From: Chitinophagaceae bacterium
GTDB taxonomy: Bacteria > Bacteroidota > Bacteroidia > Chitinophagales > Chitinophagaceae
NCBI GenBank assembly: GCA_018061385.1
Contig: JAGOUF010000020.1
Coordinates: forward strand, 1-13,066
Direction: 5' to 3'
Length of the DNA stretch: 13,066 nt
Below, piece after piece: positions 1 to 7,331 of this stretch. The position numbers and the translations under genes were made by a program. Numbering within the stretch: position 1 is the stretch's first letter; each line of letters opens with the position of its first letter. The notes below the pieces were generated by a model. That model saw only the letters and a list, made by a program, of their open reading frames with translations, was not told the origin of the DNA and made no database searches.

Positions 1-29
1 TCCTGGTACTTACTAACCCATCCATATAT

Positions 30-60
30 AAAGTGTCGCATCTGCGGCACTTTTTATTTT
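30..60 (+). terminator. Rho-independent terminator of an upstream gene outside the window
   Basis: Bases 30-40 and 43-53 form an inverted repeat (AAAGTGTCGCA against TGCGGCACTTT) with one T/G position that would be a U-G wobble in RNA. The innermost A-U pair probably opens to give a four-base loop. A T-rich tract (51-60) follows on the + strand, so the terminator works rightward and presumably ends a gene left of the window. The reverse direction has only a weak, interrupted T tract. The rluE start codon comes 3 nt after the T tract. Confidence 0.8.
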
Positions 61-63
61 AGC

Positions 64-651
64 ATGTTTCGTTACTTTATTATACATAAACCTTTTAATA
101 CACTCTCACAATTTACAAGTGAAGGAGGTAAAAAAACATTGGCAGATTACTTCAATGTTCCTAAAGATATTTATCCTGTTGGACGATTGGATTATGATAG
201 CGAAGGCTTGCTTATTTTAACCAACGATAAAAAATTAAATCATCGATTGTTGCATCCCACATTTAAACATGAAAGAGAATATTGGGTACAAGTAGATGGT
301 GCAATTACAGAAAATGCGATTCAACAATTAAGGAATGGTGTAACAATTAATGTTGATGGAAAAATATATGCAACAAAAAAATCGACTGTTGAATTTTTTG
401 AAAATGAACCCAAAGTTGCAATAAGAAATCCTCCTATAAGAGAAAGAAAAAACATTCCTGCTCCATGGATAAAAATGATTTTACAAGAAGGGAAAAATAG
501 ACAAGTAAGAAAGATGACAGCAAGTGTTGGATTTCCTACTTTAAGATTAATTAGATACAGAATAGAACAAATTACTTTAGCAGATTTGCAGACTGGAGAA
601 ATGCTTGAATTATCGGCAAAAAATTTATATAAAAAACTGTTTAATGAGTAA
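64..651 (+). CDS. rluE: 23S rRNA pseudouridine synthase, RluE type
   Basis: This 195-residue protein belongs to the RsuA/RluB/RluE branch of pseudouridine synthases. In E. coli, RluE isomerises U2457 of 23S rRNA; the same target is inferred here. The catalytic loop GRLDYDSEG is at residues 40-48, with the catalytic aspartate D43. The phrase NPPIRERK (about 123-130), shared with E. coli RluE, and the C-terminal EGKNRQVRKM (143-152) followed by a GFPTLRLIR segment are strong family signatures. There is no N-terminal S4 domain, as expected for RluE and unlike RsuA/RluB. The start at 64 fits the family, whose members begin close to an RYFI-x-KPF segment. However, the reading frame stays open to base 1, so a start further left cannot be excluded; the terminator at 30-60 argues against it. 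The gene converges on the SUI1-family gene with a 15-nt gap. Confidence 0.93.
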   Translation: MFRYFIIHKPFNTLSQFTSEGGKKTLADYFNVPKDIYPVGRLDYDSEGLLILTNDKKLNHRLLHPTFKHEREYWVQVDGAITENAIQQLRNGVTINVDGKIYATKKSTVEFFENEPKVAIRNPPIRERKNIPAPWIKMILQEGKNRQVRKMTASVGFPTLRLIRYRIEQITLADLQTGEMLELSAKNLYKKLFNE

Positions 652-666
652 TTATTGTTTTGAAAA

Positions 667-1011
667 CTAACCAGCTTTTTTAGTATTCGTGTATCCATTT
701 TTTAGCAACCATTGTAAAACCTTTTCTCTTTGATCTCCTTGAACAATCATTTCATTGTCTTTTGCACTACCGCCAGTACCACAAAAGTTTTTTAGTTTTT
801 TGCCCAATTCTTCCAAATCGTCAATAGTTCCTACAAATCCTGTAATTAGTGTAGCAACTTTGCCTCCACGTTTTTTGGTATCTAACCAAACACGTAATTT
901 TTGTTGATTGTTGGGTAAGGTTTGTAAAGCTTGTTCATCTTCCTCAAACTTAAAATTTGGATTGGTGCTAAATACGAATCCATTGTTATCGGGTTTGTTT
1001 TTTTTCGACAT
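667..1011 (-). CDS. SUI1/eIF1-like translation initiation factor (YciH family)
   Basis: The protein has 114 residues. Its C-terminal two thirds form a SUI1 domain: the basic KKRGGKVATLITGF segment (47-60), then DLEELGKKLKNFCGTGGSAK (65-84) and a GDQREKVLQWLLKNGY ending. These are the hallmarks of eIF1/YciH proteins, which bind the small ribosomal subunit and influence start-codon selection; the bacterial role is less well defined than the eukaryotic one. Residues 1-40 are polar and probably disordered. I chose the ATG at 1011. The frame can be extended to a TTG at 1032, but that would lie directly against the nadC stop, whereas AAAGAGA upstream of the ATG can serve as a weak ribosome binding site. 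It lies 21 nt behind nadC on the same strand, so the two are probably co-transcribed. Confidence 0.9.
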   Translation of the reverse strand: MSKKNKPDNNGFVFSTNPNFKFEEDEQALQTLPNNQQKLRVWLDTKKRGGKVATLITGFVGTIDDLEELGKKLKNFCGTGGSAKDNEMIVQGDQREKVLQWLLKNGYTNTKKAG

Positions 1012-1032
1012 AATTATTCTCTTTTGTTTCAA

Positions 1033-1893
1033 CTACATCAACACGGCTTTTAAACTTAAATCCAAACTCTTTGCTTGATGTATTAATCCGCCAACACTTA
1101 CATAATCTACCCCAGTGGCTGCATAAGATTGAATGGTTTGATAATTAATTCCACCACTTGCTTCTGTTTCAAATTGGTTATTAATTAATTTAACAGCATG
1201 TAAAACTTGTTCGGGTGTAAAATTATCTAGCATTATTCTAAACACTTTTCCTTTACCAATACTGCATACTGTTTCAACATCTTCAATACTTCTTGTTTCA
1301 ACTTCTATTTTTAAGTGAGGTTGTTGGGTAGTAACATATTGCCAAGCTTTTTCTATTGCATTTTCCAATCCACCAGCATAATCAATATGATTGTCTTTAA
1401 GCATTATCATATCGTATAAACCAAATCTATGATTCATTCCACCACCAATTTTTACAGCTTCTTTTTCTAACAATCTAAAGTTTGGAGTTGTTTTTCTGGT
1501 ATCTAATAATTGTGTATTAAATCCTTGCAGTAATTGAACATAACTATTGGTTAACGTGGCAATACCACTCATGCGTTGCATACAATTTAAAACCAATCTT
1601 TCGCAGGTTAAAATAGTGTGTATAGATGCGGTTACTTCAAATGCTTGTTCACCAATAACCATTAAATCGCCCTCTTTTTTAAAAGCAATAAATTGGGCTG
1701 TTGGTTCAACTTGTTTAAATATTTTTTCTGCTACAGCAACACCAGCTAAAATACCAGCTTGTTTAATTTTTAAAACAGCTTTTCCTTGTTGATTTGGTGG
1801 AATACAACTTAATGTACTATGATCTCCATTGCCTACATCTTCTTGCAATGCAGCTATAACCAATTGGTGTAGTTGTTCATCAAAATTTGTCAT
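1033..1893 (-). CDS. nadC: Nicotinate-nucleotide pyrophosphorylase (carboxylating), quinolinate phosphoribosyltransferase
   Basis: NadC converts quinolinate and PRPP into nicotinate mononucleotide, CO2 and pyrophosphate in cytosolic de novo NAD synthesis. The 286-residue length is normal for the family. Diagnostic segments are all present: EDVGNGDHST near the N-terminus (18-27), ERLVLNCMQRMSGIAT (98-113), DTRKTTPNFR (131-140), GGMNHRFGLYDMIMLKDNH (151-169), the EVETR segment of the barrel, and the C-terminal EASGGI and YVSVGGLIH strands. No key residue appears to be missing. I chose the ATG at 1893 over a TTG at 1911 because it fits family length and because a promoter-like TTACTTTG box ends 4 nt upstream of it. 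nadA and nadB are not in this window. The gene is followed by the SUI1-family gene and is insulated from the DUF4783 gene by a terminator. Confidence 0.96.
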   Translation of the reverse strand: MTNFDEQLHQLVIAALQEDVGNGDHSTLSCIPPNQQGKAVLKIKQAGILAGVAVAEKIFKQVEPTAQFIAFKKEGDLMVIGEQAFEVTASIHTILTCERLVLNCMQRMSGIATLTNSYVQLLQGFNTQLLDTRKTTPNFRLLEKEAVKIGGGMNHRFGLYDMIMLKDNHIDYAGGLENAIEKAWQYVTTQQPHLKIEVETRSIEDVETVCSIGKGKVFRIMLDNFTPEQVLHAVKLINNQFETEASGGINYQTIQSYAATGVDYVSVGGLIHQAKSLDLSLKAVLM

Positions 1894-1897
1894 GTTG

Positions 1898-1925
1898 CAA
1901 AGTAATATCAATTCTACAAATTCAA
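1898..1925 (-). promoter_or_regulatory. Putative nadC promoter (Bacteroidota type)
   Basis: Read on the minus strand, TTACTTTG (1905 to 1898) differs from the -7 consensus TAnnTTTG at one base and is followed by CAAC and the nadC ATG. A TTG at 1925-1923 lies 17 nt upstream, at the short end of the spacing known for Bacteroidota promoters. That TTG belongs to a three-copy TTCAA tandem repeat (1921-1935, plus strand), so a second TTG with 22-nt spacing is also available. This is a pattern match only. Confidence 0.5.
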
Positions 1926-1936
1926 TTCAATTCAAA

Positions 1937-1967
1937 TAAAAAAAGGGTTTCTAAAAAGAAACCCTTT
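1937..1967 (-). terminator. Rho-independent terminator of the DUF4783 gene
   Basis: AAAGGGTTTCT (1942-1952) and AGAAACCCTTT (1957-1967) are perfect 11-bp inverted arms around an AAAA loop. On the minus strand the stem runs straight into a T tract (1941 down to about 1934, interrupted by one A). On the plus strand it is followed by ATCACA, so it acts leftward only. It ends transcription of the DUF4783 gene and separates it from nadC. Confidence 0.9.
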
Positions 1968-1987
1968 ATCACAAAAAACTCAAAAAA

Positions 1988-2368
1988 CTAATTGATTCGT
2001 ATCGAAATAATGTCTTGTTTATTGTCATTTTTTTTCATCATAATGGTAATGTTAAAACCTTTGCCCGTATTTTTTAATTTACCAGCCATATACATAGTAT
2101 TGCCCATTTCTCTTTGTGAGGTTAATTCGAAACCTTTAATATTATTATCGGTAAAAAAAGCTTTTAATGCAAGTGTAGCTTGATTTTTACCCATATTTTT
2201 TACTTCATCTTTTTCCAACAATTTTAAATCAATAAAACTATCAAAATAGTTGGCCAACTGCTCTACATTGGCTGTTTTTAAAGCTTTAACAACACCATCA
2301 TTATCTACTTGCATAGTAAATGAAAATGATATTAATGGGATAACAAATAATAGAAACAGCTTTTTCAT
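1988..2368 (-). CDS. DUF4783 family exported protein
   Basis: The protein has 126 residues and no known biochemical function. Residues 1-18 (KK, then a hydrophobic run LFLLFVIPLISFSF) look like a signal peptide, so the product is probably periplasmic or surface-located. There is no lipobox cysteine. The remaining ~105 residues match my memory of the Bacteroidota DUF4783 family: an N-terminal helical part with VVKALKTANVEQLANYFDSFIDL, a lysine-rich middle and a C-terminal beta part ending IISIRIN. The overall shape resembles small NTF2-like, lumazine-binding-type folds, which is only an impression. Occurrence next to nadC is, to my knowledge, common in Bacteroidota, but the strong terminator between them suggests separate transcription here. 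The start ATG at 2368 is the only one that keeps the signal peptide. Confidence 0.82.
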   Translation of the reverse strand: MKKLFLLFVIPLISFSFTMQVDNDGVVKALKTANVEQLANYFDSFIDLKLLEKDEVKNMGKNQATLALKAFFTDNNIKGFELTSQREMGNTMYMAGKLKNTGKGFNITIMMKKNDNKQDIISIRIN

Positions 2369-2482
2369 TAATTAAAATTTCGGTAAATGACTACTTTTTA
2401 CTTGCCAAAATCATACCAAACCTATTTTTACGTTAAGGTTTTGATAAAGATAAACGAAGAATGTGCATATTTCCAAAAAGTG

Positions 2483-2490
2483 TAGTTTTA
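2483..2490 (+). promoter_or_regulatory. Possible -7 box of gpmI
   Basis: TAGTTTTA matches TAnnTTTG at five of the six fixed bases. It is followed by CAGC and the gpmI ATG at 2495, the same arrangement as upstream of engB. No TTG lies 17-23 nt upstream, so the -33 element is missing or degenerate. Confidence 0.35.
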
Positions 2491-2494
2491 CAGC

Positions 2495-4018
2495 ATGAAC
2501 AAAAAAGTGATTTTAATTATCATGGATGGATGGGGTTTGGGTCAATCCAAAATTTCTGATGCTATTCAAAATGCCAATGTTCCGTTTGTAAATAGTTTGT
2601 ATAAAAAATTTCCCAATAGTACATTGGTTACTTGTGGTGAAGCTGTTGGTTTGCCAGATGGACAAATGGGCAACAGTGAAGTGGGACACTTAAACTTAGG
2701 TGCAGGAAGAATCGTATATCAAGAATTACAAAGAATCAATGTTGCAATTAGAGATCAATCTTTTTTTAGCAATAAAGAGCTACTTTCTTCTATTCAATAT
2801 GCTAAAGAAAACAATGTTGCATTGCATTTAATTGGGTTGGTTAGCGATGGTGGTGTACACTCTCATACAACTCATTTAAAAGCCATTATAGATGCTGCTG
2901 AAAAAGCAGGATTGAAAAAAGTATTCATTCATGCATTTACAGATGGTAGAGATTGTGACCCAAAAAGTGGATTGGGTTTTATTACAAATTTGCAACAACA
3001 CATTGCACCAACTCATGCAAAAATTGCAACCATTAGTGGGCGTTATTTTGCAATGGATAGAGACAAGCGTTGGGAAAGAATACAACTTGCTTACAATGCA
3101 TTGGTACATGGTATTGGAGAAAACACCAATGACATGAGTGCTGCTATTCAACAATCTTATGCAACAGGTGTAACAGACGAATTTATTAAGCCAATCATTA
3201 ATGCTTCTTTTGATACAGAAGATGCCAAAATTAAAAATGGCGATGCCGTAATTTGTTTCAATTTTAGAACCGATCGTTGTAGAGAAATTACTGAAGTTTT
3301 ATCGCAAAAAGATTTCCCCGAACAAAACATGAAATCCTTAAAGCTGCATTATACAACAATGACAGAGTATGATGCTACCTTTAAAAATGTAGCAGTAATG
3401 TTTGAAAACGATAACCTAAACAATACATTAGGAGAAGTGTTGGCTGCAAATGGTAAGCACCAAATTCGTTTAGCAGAAACAGAAAAATATCCACACGTAA
3501 CTTTCTTTTTTAGTGGAGGAAGAGAAACGGAATTCGATGGAGAATCCCGAATGATTGTTCCATCGCCAAAAGTTGCAACGTATGATTTGCAACCTGAAAT
3601 GAGTGCATACGGACTTACAGAAAAGTTACTGCCAGAAATTGAAAAAGAATCGGTCGACTTCGTTTGTTTAAACTTTGCCAATGCCGATATGGTGGGTCAT
3701 ACAGGCGTTTTTAGTGCAGTTGTAAAAGCTGTTGAAACTGTTGATGCTTGTGTAGCAAAAATTGTTACGGCTGCATTACAACACAATTATACAGTGTTGC
3801 TAACTGCCGATCATGGTAATGCCGATTATATGATTAATGAAGATGGAAGCCCCAACACCCAACACTCATTAAACTTGGTGCCATTGTTTGTAATTGACAA
3901 TGAATATAAGGGCACCGTAAAACCTGGTAAATTAGGCGATATTGCCCCAACCGTTTTATCCATTATGCAATTGCCAATTCCACAAGAAATGACTGGCAAT
4001 ATTTTAATTGAGTACTAA
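2495..4018 (+). CDS. gpmI: 2,3-bisphosphoglycerate-independent phosphoglycerate mutase
   Basis: GpmI interconverts 3- and 2-phosphoglycerate in cytosolic glycolysis and gluconeogenesis, using a phosphoserine intermediate and two Mn2+ ions. The 507-residue length is typical. The alkaline-phosphatase-like metal site is visible as IIMDGWG (first ligand D11), GNSEVGH with the catalytic serine S61, and near the C-terminus NFANADMVGHTG and TADHGNAD. The inserted phosphotransferase domain carries HAFTDGRDCDP and the arginine-rich FRTDRCREIT. All expected catalytic segments are present. The start at 2495 gives the family's usual N-terminus, MNKKVILIIMDGWG. gpmI heads a rightward block: the next gene begins 9 nt after its stop. 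It is divergent from the DUF4783 gene across a 126-nt region that must hold both promoters. Confidence 0.97.
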   Translation: MNKKVILIIMDGWGLGQSKISDAIQNANVPFVNSLYKKFPNSTLVTCGEAVGLPDGQMGNSEVGHLNLGAGRIVYQELQRINVAIRDQSFFSNKELLSSIQYAKENNVALHLIGLVSDGGVHSHTTHLKAIIDAAEKAGLKKVFIHAFTDGRDCDPKSGLGFITNLQQHIAPTHAKIATISGRYFAMDRDKRWERIQLAYNALVHGIGENTNDMSAAIQQSYATGVTDEFIKPIINASFDTEDAKIKNGDAVICFNFRTDRCREITEVLSQKDFPEQNMKSLKLHYTTMTEYDATFKNVAVMFENDNLNNTLGEVLAANGKHQIRLAETEKYPHVTFFFSGGRETEFDGESRMIVPSPKVATYDLQPEMSAYGLTEKLLPEIEKESVDFVCLNFANADMVGHTGVFSAVVKAVETVDACVAKIVTAALQHNYTVLLTADHGNADYMINEDGSPNTQHSLNLVPLFVIDNEYKGTVKPGKLGDIAPTVLSIMQLPIPQEMTGNILIEY

Positions 4019-4027
4019 ATTTTTTAT

Positions 4028-4522
4028 ATGAAAATTTTAAAGAAAATATTAATTGGTTTATTGATTGTTTTTGTAGCAATTCAATTTTTTCAGCCAACAA
4101 AAAATAAAGAAGCCAATATTACAGAACAGCATGTATACAATGTTTACAATACACCCAATGAGGTTAAAGTAATATTGGATAAAGCTTGTAACGATTGTCA
4201 TAGCAACAACACAAAATATCCTTGGTATGCATCTATACAACCTGCGGCTTGGTGGCTTAACGATCATGTACAAGATGGGAAAAAGCACTTAAATTTTAGC
4301 ATATATAAAAGCTACAATTTAAGAAGGCAATACCATAAAATGGAGGAAGTAATTGATGAAGTTAAAGAAGGCGAAATGCCTTTGAATAGTTATACTTGGA
4401 TACATCGCAATGCAAAACTTTCTACAGAAGAAAAAACAAGGTTAACCAATTGGGCTCAAAGTATTATGGATACAATGAAAGCAAAATACCCAATAGATAG
4501 TTTAGTAAAAAAGAAATCATAG
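4028..4522 (+). CDS. Haem-binding domain protein (Haem_bd, CxxCH), membrane-anchored
   Basis: The protein has 164 residues. A hydrophobic segment at about 6-20 follows a KILKK start and is probably an uncleaved N-terminal anchor or signal, placing the rest in the periplasm. The single CNDCH motif (C54, C57, H58) is a c-type haem attachment site and is followed by NNTKYPWYASIQPAAWWLNDHV, the conserved tryptophan-rich part of the Haem_bd family. A second conserved block, EGEMPLNSYTWIHRNAKLS, supplies candidates for the distal haem ligand. The family resembles cytochrome c peroxidase-like or electron-transfer modules, and its precise function is not established. It begins 9 nt after gpmI and its stop sits 1 nt before the start codon of the next gene, so it is probably translated from the same mRNA. 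Its link to the TonB receptor downstream is inferred from position only. Confidence 0.87.
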   Translation: MKILKKILIGLLIVFVAIQFFQPTKNKEANITEQHVYNVYNTPNEVKVILDKACNDCHSNNTKYPWYASIQPAAWWLNDHVQDGKKHLNFSIYKSYNLRRQYHKMEEVIDEVKEGEMPLNSYTWIHRNAKLSTEEKTRLTNWAQSIMDTMKAKYPIDSLVKKKS

Positions 4523-4523
4523 T

Positions 4524-5033
4524 TTGAAAGTATTTAATAAAGTTGTAGCCCTTTTTTTCCTAATACTCATATTTATACCAATGTCAATTGGTGTTGTTTG
4601 GTTATGCCATCAATATTACAGCCACTATACTGTAAAACAGCAATTGAAAGAAACACATATTCAAACAATAATTCTTGCTCCCGAAAGAATGCAATGGATA
4701 GAACTTGACGAAAAATTATTAATTGAAGGTGAAATGTTTCATGTACAAAATTATATACTTAACGAGAATGGATTTTATTTAGTAAAAGGTATTTTTAATA
4801 CCGATGAAAATAAAATTTACACTATACTGTCGCAATTGTTTCATAAACAAAATGATCAAGAAGAAGATGGCTGCATGAGCAAAGTTGTGTCGTTTTGCTG
4901 GGGCGAAAACATGGAAAATATACTGTGCAACACATCTTGTTTAGTTAAAAATACTATATCTTATAGCAACCATTATTCATTTGCTACACCTGTCTATTTT
5001 AAAAATGTATTGATACCACCTCCAAAAATTTGA
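4524..5033 (+). CDS. Membrane-anchored protein of unknown function
   Basis: I do not recognise a named family. The 169-residue product begins with a 20-25 residue hydrophobic segment (VVALFFLILIFIPMSIGVVW), most likely a single membrane anchor with the rest in the periplasm. The central stretch ERMQWIELDEKLLIEGEMFHVQNY is reminiscent of small Bacteroidota proteins encoded just before TonB-dependent receptors; that is a recollection, not a search result. The C-terminal part has four cysteines (C117, C125, C135, C139), and the protein ends in a proline-rich LIPPPKI. The start is a TTG at 4524, 1 nt after the preceding stop. The first in-frame ATG would cut into the hydrophobic segment, so TTG with translational coupling is the better choice. 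The TonB receptor gene follows after 46 nt. Confidence 0.72.
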   Translation: MKVFNKVVALFFLILIFIPMSIGVVWLCHQYYSHYTVKQQLKETHIQTIILAPERMQWIELDEKLLIEGEMFHVQNYILNENGFYLVKGIFNTDENKIYTILSQLFHKQNDQEEDGCMSKVVSFCWGENMENILCNTSCLVKNTISYSNHYSFATPVYFKNVLIPPPKI

Positions 5034-5079
5034 TTGAATTAACTAGGTTATTATTCTTTCAAATTTTAATTATTTATAC

Positions 5080-7302
5080 ATGTTTAAAAAAACAATATTC
5101 TTCGTATGTGCCATATATTCTATGTCTTTTATTTATGCACAAAAAATAGAAAAAGACACTTTATCTGCAACAGAAAAATTAAAAGATATTACTGTTCATT
5201 ATAATAAATGGGAACAAAATTTAAATGAAGTTCCCAATAGAATCGTAAAAATTTCTTTGAAGAATCTTCGAATGCAAAATCCTCAAACCATGGCAGATGC
5301 ACTTGGTACAACTGGAGATGTGTTTATACAAAAAAGCCAATTGGGTGGTGGAAGCCCTATGATTAGAGGCTTTGCAACCAATAGAGTGTTACTTGTTGTA
5401 GATGGTGTACGTATGAACAATGCCATTTACAGAAGTGGAAACTTACAAAATATACTTTCGTTAGATGCTTTATCTATAGACGATGCAGAAATAATTTTTG
5501 GTCCAGGATCTTTAATTTATGGAAGTGATGCTATTGGTGGAGTAATGGATTTTCATACACTGCAACCTAAATTTGCAACACCTAAAAATCAGTTGGTAAG
5601 TGGCAATGCATTGTTGCGATACAGTTCTGCCAACAAAGAAAATACTGCACATTTTAACTTTAATGTTGCTAGTAGTAAACTTAGCTTTTTAACCAGTTTT
5701 ACTTATAACAATTTTAACGATTTACAAATGGGGAAAAATGGTGGGGACAAAAGTTATTTGCGAAATGAATATGTTGAACGAATTAATAATGCAGATGTTG
5801 TTTTAGCAAACACAAGCCCTCGAGTACAAAAATTTTCTGCTTATTTTCAAAAAAATTTACTTACAAAACTTGCTTATCAGCCCAATAAAAATTGGCTTTT
5901 ACAATATGGATTTCATTACTCAACAACTGGAAATACGCCACGTTATGATCGACTAATTGAATATGCTAACAATTTATTAAGATTTGCTGAATGGAATTAT
6001 GGCCCACAAACTTGGTTAATGCACAACCTGCAATTACAATATACTAAAGCATCAACATTGTACAACAATGTTCGGCTTACAGTTGCTTATCAAGATAACG
6101 AAGAAAGTAGAATAGATAGAAGAAGAAACAACAATAACCGTCGTACACAAACAGAACATGTACAAGCATTGTCTATTAATGTCGATGTTGAAAAAATTCT
6201 TTCAACTAAAGCAACCATATTTTATGGAGTTGAATTTATAGACAATGCTATTGGTTCTTTTGCCAATACTCAAAATATTAATACACAAGTACAAACAGCA
6301 AATGCAACAAGATATCCAAATAATTCTACATGGAATTCTTATGCAGCGTACGCAAGTTATAAAAATAATGTAAGTAAAAAATCTACCATTTCTGCAGGGT
6401 TTCGTTACAATCATGTTGCTATAAAGGCACCTTTCGATACAACATTTTTTAAATTTCCTTTTACAGAAGCCAACTTAAAAACAAGTGCTATAACCGGTAA
6501 TATTGGTTGGGTATTTAAACCAACTGAACAATGGAAAATAAATGCAATTATTTCAACAGGATTTAGGATGCCCAATATTGATGATATTGGCAAAATATTC
6601 GAATCGGCTCCAGGTATTGTAGTTGTTCCAAATCCAAATTTAAAAGCCGAATATGCTATTAATTATGAAGTTGGGGTTACTAAAACTTGGAAAGAAAAAA
6701 ATCAATTGTATGTATCTGTTTTTTATACTGTTTTGAACAATGCTTTAACACGAAGACCGTTTAAATTTAATGGTCAAGATTCTATTATGTACGATGGAGT
6801 TAAAAGCCAAGTTGAAGCAATTCAAAATGTTGCAACTGCAAAAGTTTGGGGCGTACAAGCAGGATATGAAATAGCCTTATTAAAAAACTTAATTTGGCAA
6901 ACCAAACTAAATTGGGTGGAAGGAAAAGAAACTGATGATGTACAAAATGTGCAAGTGCCTTTGCGTCATGCTGCTCCATTTTTTGCTTCTACTATGTTAG
7001 AATATGAGTACAAAGAGTTTACTTTTCAAGCAAATGCAATGTACAATGCCGAAATTAGCAATAACAATTTAGCACCTTCCGAAAAGGCTAAAACATTTAT
7101 TTATGCTAAAGATGCAAGTGGAAATCCTTACAGCCCATCTTGGTTTACCATTCATGCAAAAGTATCTTATAAAATAAATTCAATTAAAACCTTGCTATCA
7201 TTGGGTTGCGAAAACATAACCAATCAAATGTATCGTCCATATTCATCTGGCATTGTAGCTGCAGGATTTAACTTTATTGTATCTTTAAAAACCTCTTTAT
7301 AG
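5080..7302 (+). CDS. TonB-dependent outer-membrane receptor, haem/haemoglobin-receptor-like
   Basis: The 740-residue protein is an outer-membrane active-transport channel. Residues 1-21 form a signal peptide (KKTIFFVC... ending IYAQ). A TonB-box-like KDITVHY is at 35-41, and the plug domain spans about 48-160 with SPMIRGFATNRVLLVVDGVRMN and GPGSLIYGSDAIGG. The rest is a beta barrel. There is no N-terminal carboxypeptidase-regulatory-like extension, so it is not a SusC-type receptor. FRMP (495-498) and NPNL (518-521) occupy the place of the FRAP and NPNL boxes of haem receptors, but the histidine usually found between them is absent. Haem, another metal complex or another small ligand are all possible. 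The preceding haem-binding-domain gene favours haem or iron. The last residues (IVSLKTSL) lack the common terminal aromatic residue. Confidence 0.9.
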   Translation: MFKKTIFFVCAIYSMSFIYAQKIEKDTLSATEKLKDITVHYNKWEQNLNEVPNRIVKISLKNLRMQNPQTMADALGTTGDVFIQKSQLGGGSPMIRGFATNRVLLVVDGVRMNNAIYRSGNLQNILSLDALSIDDAEIIFGPGSLIYGSDAIGGVMDFHTLQPKFATPKNQLVSGNALLRYSSANKENTAHFNFNVASSKLSFLTSFTYNNFNDLQMGKNGGDKSYLRNEYVERINNADVVLANTSPRVQKFSAYFQKNLLTKLAYQPNKNWLLQYGFHYSTTGNTPRYDRLIEYANNLLRFAEWNYGPQTWLMHNLQLQYTKASTLYNNVRLTVAYQDNEESRIDRRRNNNNRRTQTEHVQALSINVDVEKILSTKATIFYGVEFIDNAIGSFANTQNINTQVQTANATRYPNNSTWNSYAAYASYKNNVSKKSTISAGFRYNHVAIKAPFDTTFFKFPFTEANLKTSAITGNIGWVFKPTEQWKINAIISTGFRMPNIDDIGKIFESAPGIVVVPNPNLKAEYAINYEVGVTKTWKEKNQLYVSVFYTVLNNALTRRPFKFNGQDSIMYDGVKSQVEAIQNVATAKVWGVQAGYEIALLKNLIWQTKLNWVEGKETDDVQNVQVPLRHAAPFFASTMLEYEYKEFTFQANAMYNAEISNNNLAPSEKAKTFIYAKDASGNPYSPSWFTIHAKVSYKINSIKTLLSLGCENITNQMYRPYSSGIVAAGFNFIVSLKTSL

Positions 7303-7327
7303 TTGTATGCTTAAGCTGCTAACTTTG
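7296..7327 (+). promoter_or_regulatory. Putative engB promoter (Bacteroidota type)
   Basis: TAACTTTG (7320-7327) matches the -7 consensus TAnnTTTG exactly. TTTA (7296-7299) lies 20 nt upstream as a weak -33 element. The box is followed by CAGC and then the engB ATG at 7332, so transcription would begin at or within a few bases of the start codon. This would give engB expression independent of the receptor gene 29 nt upstream. Confidence 0.55.
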
Positions 7328-7331
7328 CAGC

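Noticed and set aside
321..698. Leftward 125-codon frame antisense to rluE
   Set aside because: It lies almost entirely opposite a well-supported gene and overlaps the end of the SUI1-family gene; its hydrophobic composition follows from the antisense of AT-rich codons.
1909..1911. TTG start that would lengthen NadC by six residues
   Set aside because: The ATG at 1893 fits the family length and lies directly behind a promoter-like box.
5080..7302. SusC-type glycan receptor
   Set aside because: There is no N-terminal carboxypeptidase-regulatory-like domain, no SusD gene and no glycan enzymes nearby, and the protein is shorter than typical SusC.
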